From NCBI GenBank assembly GCA_033851955.1, contig JAWSVK010000001.1:1-64000 (forward strand): a stretch of 64,000 nucleotides of DNA, written 5' to 3'. Each line of letters begins with the position of its first letter. Within the stretch, counting starts at the first letter, position 1. Origin of the DNA: Profundibacter sp033851955 (lineage in GTDB: Bacteria; Pseudomonadota; Alphaproteobacteria; Rhodobacterales; Rhodobacteraceae). The translations under genes and the position numbers were made by a program. This document shows positions 7,488 through 15,652 of this stretch, in pieces. The notes under the pieces were generated by a model. It ran no database searches and was not told where the DNA came from. It worked only from the letters and a program-made list of their open reading frames with translations.

Positions 7488-8087
7488 CTAAAAGGCGAGC
7501 GTGATGGCGTGGTCTTGCAATTCTGTGCGCAGGTTGCGGCCAGCGGATTTGGCGGCATCGGGGACCAGCGCGAAATGCACTTCGGCAGGGGAGATGTCTT
7601 TGTTGGCATTGGCTGAGATCAAGAATTCCCAAACTGTGGGGTCGATTCTGATGTTTTCGGCGGTGCATTGCAGGGTCCAGCTGTCACCAAACTGTTTGAC
7701 GATGATTTTGCCGCCGTAAGGCAGGGCTGACTCAAAGCATTGGATCAACAAAAACGCCAGTTTCACCTGTTCACGCAACAACTGATCTTCGCTGCTCCAT
7801 TCGACCTGAACCCGACCGTTTGCCCCGACATCAGCAAGCACCGACAGGATTTCTTCTCGGCCAATCATTTGGCTATTGCGGGCTGCGCCAAAAGCAATGC
7901 GGAAATACCGGATGCGGGCATTGGCGTTCATCACACTTTCGTTGATCAGTGCCATTTCGGGGCCATCAACGCTGCCCGCCATGCCCAGCAATTCAACCCC
8001 ATTGCCGATTGCCCCCAAAGGGCTGATAAGGTCATGACAAATACGAGAGCCGATCAGGGCGGCGATGTCTTTTTGAGCTGTGTTCAT
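7488..8087 (-). CDS. chpT: ChpT-type histidine phosphotransferase
   Basis: This 199-residue protein begins with a dimerising helix bearing the phospho-accepting histidine, CHDLISPLGAIGNGVELL (His18), followed by a degenerate ATPase-like domain, the arrangement of ChpT. In alphaproteobacteria ChpT passes phosphate from the hybrid kinase CckA to the regulators CtrA and CpdR. In roseobacters this pathway governs motility, gene transfer agents and quorum-linked traits. No cckA or ctrA is in the window. It is transcribed away from the DUF3553 gene, with only 15 bases between the two starts. Confidence 0.85.
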   Translation of the reverse strand: MNTAQKDIAALIGSRICHDLISPLGAIGNGVELLGMAGSVDGPEMALINESVMNANARIRYFRIAFGAARNSQMIGREEILSVLADVGANGRVQVEWSSEDQLLREQVKLAFLLIQCFESALPYGGKIIVKQFGDSWTLQCTAENIRIDPTVWEFLISANANKDISPAEVHFALVPDAAKSAGRNLRTELQDHAITLAF

Positions 8088-8102
8088 TGGGGCGGTCCTG
8101 AC

Positions 8103-8297
8103 ATGTTAACAAGGGGCGTGACGTTGGGCGATTTTCTAGAACCGGGTATGTTTGTGCGGCACCCGACCAAACCTGAATGGGGGCTTGGACAAGTACAATC
8201 CTCCATTGATGGTAAATTAACCGTTAATTTTGAGCATGCCGGCAAAGTTATCATCATAAATTCGCACGTTTTGCTCATTCCTGAATATCCGACCTAA
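8103..8297 (+). CDS. DUF3553 family small protein
   Basis: This 64-residue protein contains the short beta-rich DUF3553 module: FLEPGMFVRHPTKPEWGLGQVQ, then a segment reminiscent of the beta-rich region found next to helicases such as UvrD (KLTVNFEHAGKVIII). The function is unknown; a nucleic acid or protein contact role is only a guess from its resemblance to small SH3-like folds. ATG 8103 is used; a GTG a few codons later is possible. It is divergent from chpT, an arrangement I believe is conserved in Rhodobacterales. Confidence 0.7.
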   Translation: MLTRGVTLGDFLEPGMFVRHPTKPEWGLGQVQSSIDGKLTVNFEHAGKVIIINSHVLLIPEYPT

Positions 8298-8437
8298 AAA
8301 CTCTCGCAAAGGGTGACGTTTTTAATGCTATCACACCTTTAGGGGGAGTCAAACAGTGTGACGGCTTGCACCTGTTGCAATTCGCACTGACAATTCGTAG
8401 ACCGCTGACAGCTTTTGATGCGAGTGCAGAGCCCTAA

Positions 8438-9205
8438 ATGACATCCAGAGATCAAAAATTTGAGCTACGATTGGCCAGCACAGCGGGCGATCTGCACGCT
8501 GCCCAACGGCTGCGCTATGAGGTGTTCATAGAAGAGCTTGGCGGTGATGGGTCTATGGTGGATCACGCGGCCCGTCTGGAACGCGACGCGTTTGATGAAT
8601 TTTTCGACCATCTGCTGCTGATTGACCGCACCAAAGATAGTCGTGTGGTTGGCGTTTATCGGGTGTTGCGCAGCGACCAGGCCGCCAAAGCAGGGCGGTT
8701 TTATTCCGAAGATGAGTACGATCTGACGGCTGTTAAAAACAGCGGGCGCACGTTGTTAGAGCTGGGTCGATCCTGCGTGCATGCAGATTACCGCGGCGGC
8801 GCGGCGATGTATTATCTTTGGAACGGGCTGGGGGCCTATGTGGTTGAGCATGGCATTGATGTGATGTTTGGCGTGGCCAGCTTTCATGGCACCGATATTG
8901 ACGCGATCCGCGAACCGCTGGCCTATCTGCACCACAATTATTTGGCGCCAAAGGCGCTGCGCACCCGTGTGGTGCCAGCGCATTTTCAAACGATGGACTT
9001 GATGCCAGCCGACCAGATCGACAAACGCGCAGCCCTTAAGGCGATGCCGACGTTGATTAAGGCCTATCTGCGGCTGGGCGGTTTTGTCGGTGAAGGGGCC
9101 TTTGTTGACCATAGTTTCAACACCACAGATGTGTTTCTGCTGATGGACACCAAAATGATCAGTGAAAAGCAACGATCCATGTACACCAAGGGGCGGCGCG
9201 GATGA
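8438..9205 (+). CDS. olsB: L-ornithine N-alpha-acyltransferase (OlsB)
   Basis: This 255-residue GNAT-like protein belongs to the OlsB/hemolysin-like acyltransferase family, which uses acyl-ACP to make lyso-ornithine lipid at the membrane. Visible features are LRYEVFIEELGGDG near residue 25, ELGRSCVHADYRGGAAMYYLWNGL around 106-130, and FGVASFHGTDIDA. It overlaps the next acyltransferase by four bases (ATGA), so the two steps of ornithine lipid synthesis are coupled in one operon. Ornithine lipids replace phospholipids under phosphate limitation in many marine alphaproteobacteria. Confidence 0.9.
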   Translation: MTSRDQKFELRLASTAGDLHAAQRLRYEVFIEELGGDGSMVDHAARLERDAFDEFFDHLLLIDRTKDSRVVGVYRVLRSDQAAKAGRFYSEDEYDLTAVKNSGRTLLELGRSCVHADYRGGAAMYYLWNGLGAYVVEHGIDVMFGVASFHGTDIDAIREPLAYLHHNYLAPKALRTRVVPAHFQTMDLMPADQIDKRAALKAMPTLIKAYLRLGGFVGEGAFVDHSFNTTDVFLLMDTKMISEKQRSMYTKGRRG

Positions 9206-10017
9206 GCGGCACTTGGTTTCCTGAGGATGAAGGCACCACAGTAAGGATCGGCCCAATGGGTTGGGTCAGGGTGCTGCTGCGTGGCGGGCCTTTGCTGGTG
9301 GTTGTGGTTGGCGGACTGGCCACATTACTGTTGGTACGTTTGGTCGAGCGGCCGCTGTGTGGGCAAAACCGACCTGTAACACCCTATATCACCCAGGGTG
9401 TGTGCAAATCGGCCCTTGGCATCATCGGCATCCGGCTAACGGTGGTCGGCGGACATATGCCGCAAAAGGGCGCTGTGGTGGCCAATCATGCCTCATGGTT
9501 GGATATATTCACGTTGAACGCCGCCAAGCGAATATATTTTGTCGCCAAATCCGAGGTCGCGGGTTGGCCACTGGTGGGCTGGTTGGCGCGGGCCACCGGC
9601 ACTGTGTTCATTGCCCGCCGCACGCGGGACGCAAAAATCCACCTTGAAATATTCGAAAACCGGCTGAACGCGGGGCACAAATTGTTGTTTTTCCCCGAAG
9701 GTACTTCAACGGACGGTTTACGGGTTGTGCCATTTAAATCAACGCTGTTTGAGGCGTTCTTTGCGCAAAATCTACGCGATACCCTGCATATTCAGCCGGT
9801 CAGCGTGGTCTACGGTGCGCCGCAGGGTGAAGAGGATCGGTTCTATGGCTGGTGGGGCGATATGGAGCTGGTGCCGCATGTGCTCAAAACCCTTGCCACG
9901 CGTAAATCAGGCCGTGTGAAGGTGATCTATCACACGCCTGTTGCGGTGGCGGATTTTGGCGGGCGCAAGGCACTGGCGCAATATTGCGAAGAAACCGTGC
10001 GCTCTGGTTTTAGCTGA
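9202..10017 (+). CDS. olsA: 1-acyl-glycerol-3-phosphate/lyso-ornithine lipid acyltransferase (OlsA)
   Basis: The protein of 271 residues has an N-terminal membrane segment (VLLRGGPLLVVVVGGLATLL) and the PlsC fold: the catalytic HX4D motif NHASWLD (His96, Asp101) and the substrate motif FPEGTSTDG. Coupled to olsB, it should add the second acyl chain to lyso-ornithine lipid; many OlsA proteins also acylate lysophosphatidic acid. Its 3' end overlaps that of the convergent ThiE-like gene by eight bases. Confidence 0.9.
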   Translation: MSGTWFPEDEGTTVRIGPMGWVRVLLRGGPLLVVVVGGLATLLLVRLVERPLCGQNRPVTPYITQGVCKSALGIIGIRLTVVGGHMPQKGAVVANHASWLDIFTLNAAKRIYFVAKSEVAGWPLVGWLARATGTVFIARRTRDAKIHLEIFENRLNAGHKLLFFPEGTSTDGLRVVPFKSTLFEAFFAQNLRDTLHIQPVSVVYGAPQGEEDRFYGWWGDMELVPHVLKTLATRKSGRVKVIYHTPVAVADFGGRKALAQYCEETVRSGFS

Positions 10018-10660
10018 TTGCGTCGGCCAAGGTTTTAAAGGCGGCTGCTGGATCGGCTTCGTTCCAGATTTCATCCCCAACGGCGAAAAAGTCGGTGACC
10101 GGCGACAGGGCTTTGATCACCTCAACGCTCAACGCACCTTCGGCCACCACGGGCACTTCGACAACGTCGCTCCACCACTGGAACAATTCAGCGGGCGCAA
10201 CAGTGCCATCACCCAGCGAATTCTCACCGCAAGGTCCGAAACAGACATATTCAGCCGAGCCTTCGCCCGCGTTCATGCCGTCATGGCGCGAATCCGCGCA
10301 ATAGGCGCCGATGATCGCGTCATCACCCAGTTCTTTGCGTGCGTAACGCACAGTGCGTGCCCCATCCGTCAGGTGCACACCGTCCAGACCCAGACGGTCC
10401 ACCATGATAATGTGGTTTTCAACAACGATGGCTATATCACGGGCGTGACAGATTTCGCGCAATGTATCGCCAGCCTTGATGATGGTGTTTTCGTCCTTGG
10501 TCGCCAGAGCCAGCCGCAGACAGGCAATCGGGGCCACATCCAGCACTTTGTTCAAAAGGGCAGGGAAGGTTTCTAGATCGATCACCGGAGGGGTGATCAA
10601 ATACAGCTGGGCTTGTTCTTTTTCTTGGAATTCTTCGGTCATCGGGCGATCCTTGGTCAT
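10010..10660 (-). CDS. Thiamine phosphate synthase-like protein
   Basis: This protein of up to 216 residues has the ThiE TIM-barrel pattern: QLYLITPP at the start, the LRLALATKDE strand, DGVHLTDG, GAYCADSRHDGMNAGEGSAEYVCFGP and VVAEGAL. ThiE joins the pyrimidine and thiazole halves of thiamine. Several canonical phosphate-binding residues look altered (for example the usual G-S/C-S-x-H stretch appears as YCADSRHD), so it may be a divergent member. A later ATG at 10642 (MTEEFQEKEQ) is an equally likely start. No other thiamine genes and no TPP riboswitch are seen nearby. Confidence 0.75.
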   Translation of the reverse strand: MTKDRPMTEEFQEKEQAQLYLITPPVIDLETFPALLNKVLDVAPIACLRLALATKDENTIIKAGDTLREICHARDIAIVVENHIIMVDRLGLDGVHLTDGARTVRYARKELGDDAIIGAYCADSRHDGMNAGEGSAEYVCFGPCGENSLGDGTVAPAELFQWWSDVVEVPVVAEGALSVEVIKALSPVTDFFAVGDEIWNEADPAAAFKTLADAIS

Positions 10661-10746
10661 GTGCTATCGCGGATATACCCTAGGTTTTGCGGTTTGACCA
10701 CGGGGGTAATTGCAGCCTATCAGGGCAATCAAATGCAAACAGGTGA

Positions 10747-11493
10747 ATGATGTCAGACAATGAATGGAGCGGCCCACAGCCCGCAATGGTGTTGGTGCGC
10801 CCGCAAATGGGTGAAAACATTGGGGCGGCGGCGCGGGCGATGTGGAATTTCGGGCTGGACCGGATGCGCATTGTTGACCCGCGTGACGGCTGGCCAAGTG
10901 AAAAGGCTGTGGCGATGGCCTCGGGGGCGGGGCGGTTGTTGGACGAGGCCGTGCTATATGACGACGTGCCAGCGGCGCTGTCCGATTGCACCTATGTGTT
11001 CGCCACCACGGCGCGGCATCGCGATTTGACCCAACCGATTATGACACCCGAACGCGCCATGGAGCACACCCGCGCCATGTTGGCGGCAGGGCAAAAGGTT
11101 GCAATCCTGTTCGGGCCGGAACGCGCGGGGCTTGAAAACGAGGATCTGATCCGCGCCAATGCGGTGATTTCAGTGCCGGTGAACCCTGATTTTTCGTCGC
11201 TCAATCTGGGTCAGTCAGTGCTGCTACTGGCCTATGAATGGCGCCGCCAAATCGCCAATGTCCCGCCCGAGGTGATGGAAATGGCCAAGACCGAGTTTGT
11301 TGAGGGGATAGAGATCGAAAAGCTCGGTGATCATTTTGAAGAGCGCCTGCAAGAGGCAGGTTTCTTTTTCCCAGAAACCAAGGCCGAAGGCATGCGCAAA
11401 AACCTGCGCAATATGTGGGCCCGCCTGCCGTTGACCCGCGCTGATGTGCAGACCTTACATGGCATGTTGCGCCAATTATTGCGCGCAAGGTGA
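10747..11493 (+). CDS. trmJ: tRNA (cytidine/uridine-2'-O-)-methyltransferase TrmJ
   Basis: This 248-residue SPOUT methyltransferase has the family's knot motifs: VLVRPQMGENIGAAARAMWNFG at the N-terminus, ILFGPERAGLENEDL in the middle and SLNLGQSVLLLAYEW near residue 155. TrmJ methylates the ribose of position 32 in the anticodon loop of several tRNAs, using S-adenosylmethionine. The C-terminal helical extension (FFPETKAEGMRKNLRNMWAR) is complete. Two adjacent ATG codons (10747 and 10750) follow an AGGTGA ribosome site. It is divergent from the ThiE-like gene. Confidence 0.93.
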   Translation: MMSDNEWSGPQPAMVLVRPQMGENIGAAARAMWNFGLDRMRIVDPRDGWPSEKAVAMASGAGRLLDEAVLYDDVPAALSDCTYVFATTARHRDLTQPIMTPERAMEHTRAMLAAGQKVAILFGPERAGLENEDLIRANAVISVPVNPDFSSLNLGQSVLLLAYEWRRQIANVPPEVMEMAKTEFVEGIEIEKLGDHFEERLQEAGFFFPETKAEGMRKNLRNMWARLPLTRADVQTLHGMLRQLLRAR

Positions 11494-11594
11494 AAATGTT
11501 GCGATTTTTCCCCCTAAATATGCGGCGCGGCTGTCTTGTGCAAAGGCAAGCCCTAGCTTAGATCACTGACATCACACACAGGGGAGTGAATATC

Positions 11595-12026
11595 ATGGGT
11601 CTATGGAATTTTGTAAAAAACGCGGGCAAGAGCCTTGTGGGCAGCGCCGAAGCGGCACCGGCACCAGCTGATTTGACCAAAGAAATCGAGGCCTTGGGCC
11701 TTGACGCAACCGGTATGGACATCACGGTCGAGGGCGACACTGTTAAGGTGTCGGGCGACGCGGTAAGCCAAGAGATGAAAGAGAAAATCATTCTGGCCGT
11801 GGGCAATGTCGAAGGCGTTGCGGCGGTGGATGACGAAGTTGCAAACACCGGCGCGGAACCAGTGTTCCACACCGTTGAGCGCGGCGACACATTGTCAGCG
11901 ATTGCCAAGAAAACACTGGGCAGCGCCAACAAATACCACGCGATCTTTGAAGCCAACAAACCAATGTTGAGCCACCCTGACAAAATTTATCCAGGTCAGG
12001 TTCTACGCATTCCGCAAGACGCGTAA
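11595..12026 (+). CDS. kbp: BON/LysM protein, Kbp (YgaU) homologue
   Basis: This 143-residue protein has the same order as E. coli Kbp: a MGLWNFVKNAGKSL start, a BON domain (about 35-85, with VKVSGDAVSQEMKEKIILAVG) and a LysM domain (about 92-142, HTVERGDTLSAIAKKTLG ... YPGQVLRIPQDA). E. coli Kbp is a cytoplasmic potassium sensor, and no signal peptide is seen here, so a cytoplasmic location is likely. ATG 11595 is preferred over a GTG three codons earlier because GGGGAG lies at the right distance. A decayed second copy of its 3' end lies at 14527-14715. Confidence 0.88.
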   Translation: MGLWNFVKNAGKSLVGSAEAAPAPADLTKEIEALGLDATGMDITVEGDTVKVSGDAVSQEMKEKIILAVGNVEGVAAVDDEVANTGAEPVFHTVERGDTLSAIAKKTLGSANKYHAIFEANKPMLSHPDKIYPGQVLRIPQDA

Positions 12027-12071
12027 TTGTCTTGTAGATTTTTACCGAGTTCATTTCGTTATCGAGTATCA

Positions 12072-12100
12072 GCAGGGGCGTCTTTGGCGTCCCTGTTTTC
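12072..12100 (+). terminator. Terminator of kbp
   Basis: CAGGGGCG pairs with CGTCCCTG (one G-T pair) around a seven-base loop and is followed by TTTTC. The same hairpin with small changes follows the decayed kbp copy at 14686-14715. Confidence 0.75.
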
Positions 12101-12268
12101 GTTTGTATAATGGTGATTATTGGCCGCTTGATCCTTAAAATGGCAGCGGCGTTTCAAGACCCAACTGCCTCAAAACCACAGATTAAAAAAACTGATTGCC
12201 TCACAACTTTAGGTTAGGTAGTAAAGGTGTAAGTAACGAGAATACCAATTTATTTAGGAGCAAGTGAT

Positions 12269-12955
12269 ATGGGTTTTAAGATGATTTTGGCAGCGGTGTT
12301 ATGCCTTGCCACCCAAGGTGCCGTTGCACAGACAATGGACCAACTGTCTGGCAAATCGGCCTTTGTGCGCAATCACCTAAATTCCCTAAAGCGAAACCAA
12401 GCTGTTTCCGCCTATGCAAGCACCAAAGCTTATTGCCCAACCGTTTATTGGTACAGTTCAAGAACTGTCTACAGCAACGATGTGAAATCTTCATTTCGCG
12501 AGGACATTTACCGCGAAATGAAGCAGGCAGGGTTTTCTGCTCAAGCGGTTAATCATTGTGTAGAAAACAGTGGTTATGTTATTGAAAACTACCGTTTGAA
12601 ATCCCATCCGAAAAACGTCAGCGAAAAGCGCGTCGTTCACGCAGGTATATTGATGTTCCGCAAAAAAGGCGAGGCTGCGATTAGCAGTTTTCCGGTTCTC
12701 GCTGAGGTATACACCTATGACAAAGATACGTTTCGTGTCTTTGATGGCCGGTTCAAGGAAATTTGTTCTATCATCGACAATGATCCGGGTCTTAATGTGA
12801 AGTGTAGTACCTTTGGTGCGTTCAATGCTCATTGGACGAGTTCGAAAGGGCGCCGCACTCTGATCAGCAGCAACGGTGCATATGAGGTAATCCTTGTAAC
12901 GCGGCGCACAGCAAGCTTTGCGAAAAACCTGTTCCGCAAAACGTTTGGCGGCTAG
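12269..12955 (+). CDS. Orphan secreted protein of unknown function
   Basis: The protein of 228 residues begins with a typical signal peptide (MGFKMILAAVLCLATQGAVAQ, cleavage after AVA), so it should be periplasmic or secreted. The mature part is basic and rich in Ser, Tyr and Lys, with four Cys residues (AYCPTVYWYSS, NHCVENSG, KEICSIID, VKCSTFG) that could form two disulfides. I recognise no family and no catalytic motif. An AGGAG ribosome site precedes the ATG. It stands alone between the kbp terminator and the tetR gene, and it appears somewhat more AT-rich than the core genes around it. Confidence 0.6.
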   Translation: MGFKMILAAVLCLATQGAVAQTMDQLSGKSAFVRNHLNSLKRNQAVSAYASTKAYCPTVYWYSSRTVYSNDVKSSFREDIYREMKQAGFSAQAVNHCVENSGYVIENYRLKSHPKNVSEKRVVHAGILMFRKKGEAAISSFPVLAEVYTYDKDTFRVFDGRFKEICSIIDNDPGLNVKCSTFGAFNAHWTSSKGRRTLISSNGAYEVILVTRRTASFAKNLFRKTFGG

Positions 12956-12968
12956 AAACCCAACCATG

Positions 12969-12992
12969 GACGGGGCAAACCTGCGCCCCGTC
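12969..12992. other. Hairpin after the orphan secreted gene
   Basis: GACGGGGC pairs perfectly with GCCCCGTC across an eight-base loop, 13 bases after the stop of the secreted protein gene. There is no T run on either side, so it may be an RNA 3'-end stabiliser or a weak terminator. Confidence 0.4.
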
Positions 12993-13114
12993 ACTCATTC
13001 GAGTTTGGTATAACCTTACGCTCCAAACCCGTCGGGGCAAAGTCAACACAGCTATAGTTGAGGCCACCGTTGGCCGCTCTTAACTCAGAGCAGCCATGCA
13101 AAATGCAGTCCGCC

Positions 13115-13687
13115 TTAAAGCCTGCTCAAACTTTCGGCGATTTCGGCGGCGATTGCTTTGGCGTCGACACCTTCGCGTTCCGCCGACACGCGCAGCCCCA
13201 ATAGATCAGACTGATATCGACGGCCCAGCGCCTTTGGGTCGAGCGATTTATCAATGGTACCCGCCGATTGTGCCTGTTGAAACAAGTCAGCGAACTGCGC
13301 CTCCATCTTTAGCAAATGAGCATTCGCGCGCGCCGCCAATGGGTGCGCATGTGCATGTAATTCAAGGACGGTTTTTGACAGCATACAGGCCTTGGCGGGT
13401 GCTGCGTCATTGCTGATGGCCATTTCGGGAAACCGTTGCAGGGCTTTGATAGGCCCCAGTTCATCGGCCAGGGTCTTGAGCCGCAAGAGCCCGTCCTTGG
13501 CGTATTTATCAAGGGCAAGTTCGAACAATGCATCTTTCGATCCAAAGGCCGCGTAAAAACTGCCGGGTTTCATTTGCAAAACGGCTTCAAGGTTCTTGAG
13601 CGACGTGCCGGCCCAGCCCCGCTTCCAGAACAGATCACGGGCACGGTCAATCAGTTCATTTCTGTCATATTCTGGTTTGCGTGGCAT
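13115..13687 (-). CDS. TetR/AcrR-family transcriptional regulator
   Basis: This 190-residue protein starts at ATG 13687 (MPRKPEYDRNELIDRARDLF) and carries the TetR helix-turn-helix within residues about 10-55 (KRGWAGTSLKNLEAVLQMKPGSFYAAF). The C-terminal ligand-binding domain resembles the TetR_C branch that follows AcrR/ComR-like regulators. It is divergent from the AhpD-like gene, and two palindromes between them (13703-13716 and 13725-13742) are its probable operators. It most likely represses both itself and its neighbour. The inducer is unknown; a reactive electrophile or oxidant is plausible given the neighbour. Confidence 0.88.
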   Translation of the reverse strand: MPRKPEYDRNELIDRARDLFWKRGWAGTSLKNLEAVLQMKPGSFYAAFGSKDALFELALDKYAKDGLLRLKTLADELGPIKALQRFPEMAISNDAAPAKACMLSKTVLELHAHAHPLAARANAHLLKMEAQFADLFQQAQSAGTIDKSLDPKALGRRYQSDLLGLRVSAEREGVDAKAIAAEIAESLSRL

Positions 13688-13702
13688 CTGTTCACCTATT
13701 TG

Positions 13703-13716
13703 TGAGTGATCACTCA
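13703..13716. promoter_or_regulatory. Putative TetR operator, site 1
   Basis: TGAGTGATCACTCA is a perfect 14-base palindrome 16 bases upstream of the tetR start. The same core recurs 24 bases away at 13727-13740. Confidence 0.7.
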
Positions 13717-13724
13717 ATTATATA

Positions 13725-13742
13725 CTTGAGTGATCACTCAAG
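13725..13742. promoter_or_regulatory. Putative TetR operator, site 2
   Basis: CTTGAGTGATCACTCAAG is a perfect 18-base palindrome that contains the 14-base core of site 1. The centres of the two sites are 24 bases apart, so two regulator dimers could sit on the same face of the helix or nearly so. TTGAGT inside this site may overlap a promoter -35 element. Confidence 0.75.
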
Positions 13743-13786
13743 AAAGCCTAAATAACAACTAGACCAACTTTTTAAAAGGATACCTG

Positions 13787-14356
13787 ATGACAAATTTCCC
13801 CTCACATGATCTCGAAACCGCACCTGAAGCCTCAAAGCCACTGCTGGAGAATTCGCAAAAAGCCTTTGGCCGGTTGCCCGGTTTGCACAAGGTTTTGGCC
13901 GAAAGCCCACAAGCATATGAGGGCTACCAACTGCTGCACAAATTGTTCACCGAAACTGATTTCAACGCGGATGAGCTGACAGTCGTTTGGCAGTCCATCA
14001 ACGTCGAGAACGAATGCCACTACTGCGTTCCGGCCCACACGGGCATCGCAAAAATGATGAAAGTGTCGGACGAATTGACCGAGGCTCTGCGCAACGAAAC
14101 ACCGCTTGCGTCAGCCAAGCTAGAAGCATTGCGTACATTCACAGTTCAAATGCTGCGTGGACGTGGATTTGTGACGGATGCGCAGATGAAAGCCTTTTTT
14201 GACGCGGGCTATGGCCATCGCGCCGTACTGGACGTTATCCTTGGGCTGGCCCAGAAAACGATGTCGAACTATGTCAATCACGTTGCACAAACGCCGGTTG
14301 ATAAAGTGTTCCAACCTCTTCTATGGCAACGCACATCTACGCCTCTAGAGGTCTAA
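13787..14356 (+). CDS. Carboxymuconolactone decarboxylase/AhpD-like protein
   Basis: This all-helical protein of 189 residues has the AhpD-type redox centre ENECHYCVPAHTG (Cys77, Cys80, His84). In AhpD the two cysteines reduce a peroxiredoxin partner and the histidine relays protons. The partner of this protein is not evident; a peroxidase acting on organic peroxides or another electrophile is plausible. It is divergent from, and presumably repressed by, the TetR regulator through the two palindromes upstream of its start. Confidence 0.82.
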   Translation: MTNFPSHDLETAPEASKPLLENSQKAFGRLPGLHKVLAESPQAYEGYQLLHKLFTETDFNADELTVVWQSINVENECHYCVPAHTGIAKMMKVSDELTEALRNETPLASAKLEALRTFTVQMLRGRGFVTDAQMKAFFDAGYGHRAVLDVILGLAQKTMSNYVNHVAQTPVDKVFQPLLWQRTSTPLEV

Positions 14357-14526
14357 TTTAAGGGGGCTTGCAGCGGGTTAATTGCCCAGCACGCCCCCCA
14401 CAAACGATAATGAGGCCTCGCCCCTAGGTGTTTGTCAAAAAGACCGTGATGTTTCATCTAATTTCATGTGGGTACCGTCAGCATTTTTCTGCAGTCAGTA
14501 GGTGGCGCCGCGATCTCGGGTGCGAC

Positions 14527-14715
14527 GCTTGGCAACGGCAATAAATGCCACGCGGTTTTTGAAGCCAACAAGACATTGTTGAGCCACCCTGACAAAATCT
14601 ATCCAGATCAGGTTTTGCGTATCCCACAAGATGCCTATTCGCCGCGCCGGGACTTACCGAGTTCATTTCGTTTTACTGAGTACCAGCAGGGCGTCTCTGG
14701 ACGTCCCTGTTTTCG
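14527..14715 (+). pseudogene. Decayed 3' copy of kbp with its terminator
   Basis: From about 14527 the translated sequence reads GNGNKCHAVFEANKTLLSHP ... YPDQVLRIPQDA, nearly the same as the LysM end of the kbp gene at 11595. At the DNA level the similarity continues past the point where kbp stops, through ACCGAGTTCATTTCGTT and the hairpin CAGGG...CCCTG followed by TTTTC (14686-14715). The stop codon is changed, so the frame runs on to 14833 into non-homologous sequence. The BON domain and start are missing. This is a relic of a segmental duplication, and it is probably not functional, although a GTG/ATG-started fusion product cannot be ruled out. Confidence 0.75.
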
Positions 14716-14896
14716 TTTGTGGATGGCAATTGTCGTCGACCCGTCATATGATTTGATCCAAGAACTCTGTGAGCAAGTTCAAGTGGATACGTACACAGGC
14801 GGCGACTTTGCGGACAAAGCTTCCACTGAATAAATGCTCAATTTACCCGCAACCCATTTGAACGATCATCCTCTTGTGGTTGCTCAAATGGGCGAG

Positions 14897-15652
14897 CTAA
14901 CGAATTAGTATTCCTTGCCCTGTTGGCAAAGCCAATATTGTCCGTCCTTTTGATTTTGCAAAATTGTTCCAGGCTTTGTTTTGTTCTTCATGACCTTGAA
15001 AACCGTAGTCATCCAAAACAATCATTCCTCCGAGCGTCATAATATCCCAGATCTCCGCCGCCACACCCATTTCGGCCACTGCAGAATTTAGATCAATAGA
15101 TGCGTATGCGATCTTTTTTATGCCAGAAAGCGCTATTGTTTCAGGTAACCTACCAACAACAAACTCTATACGACTATATGGAGCAAAAACACCCTTAACT
15201 ACTTCGAGCACATCGTTTTTATATAACGTTTCATTTTTAATTTTGGTATTAGCTTTTTCAGCATCCGTTGCCAAATCTTCTGGAATGCCGTGAAATGTGT
15301 CATATAAAAAGAACTTTTTATTTGATCCCTCAAAATCTACTAGCTTAAGGGCCATAGACGACAAAATTCCAGTATTTACGCCAAATTCAGCAAAATCGCC
15401 CTCCAATTCAAGGCAACTAGAGATCGCCTACATACAGACATGACAGCGCCAGCGAATATCTGGTGTTTCACCATCCCAGTGGACGTCATTGACATCAGTT
15501 GTTTCTTTCCATGCGGCTTCAAATTTTTCGTCCCCTAAAAATGGTACGAATTTTTTTCTTACTCCAAAGCCGTCAGCTGCATATGTAAGCCGATAAGGAG
15601 TACCCGCAATGACTTTTCGTAAACCCGTAAGTAATCTTTTATAAAGGCCCAT
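14897..15652 (-). pseudogene. TylF/macrocin O-methyltransferase-like gene interrupted by an in-frame amber codon
   Basis: Two minus-strand segments in the same frame form one methyltransferase. Residues 1-74 run from ATG 15652 (MGLYKRLLTGLRKVIAG...) to TAG at 15428-15430. The frame then continues through CLELEGDFAEFGVNTGILSS to the stop at 14897. GDFAEFGVNTG is the SAM-binding glycine motif of the TylF-like family, and IDLNSAV and IVLDDYGFQGHE follow as expected. The stop replaces what is probably a Trp codon (TGG to TAG) after WRCHVCM. The gene is clearly more AT-rich than its surroundings, which suggests horizontal acquisition. Without suppression it yields only a 74-residue fragment. Confidence 0.75.

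Noticed and set aside
10661..10746. TPP riboswitch ahead of the ThiE-like gene
   Set aside because: The 86-base gap has no CTGAGA or ACCTGA core.
14897..15652. Pyrrolysine or other recoding at the amber codon
   Set aside because: The family does not use pyrrolysine, no pylT-like tRNA is visible, and a single nonsense change from TGG is simpler.
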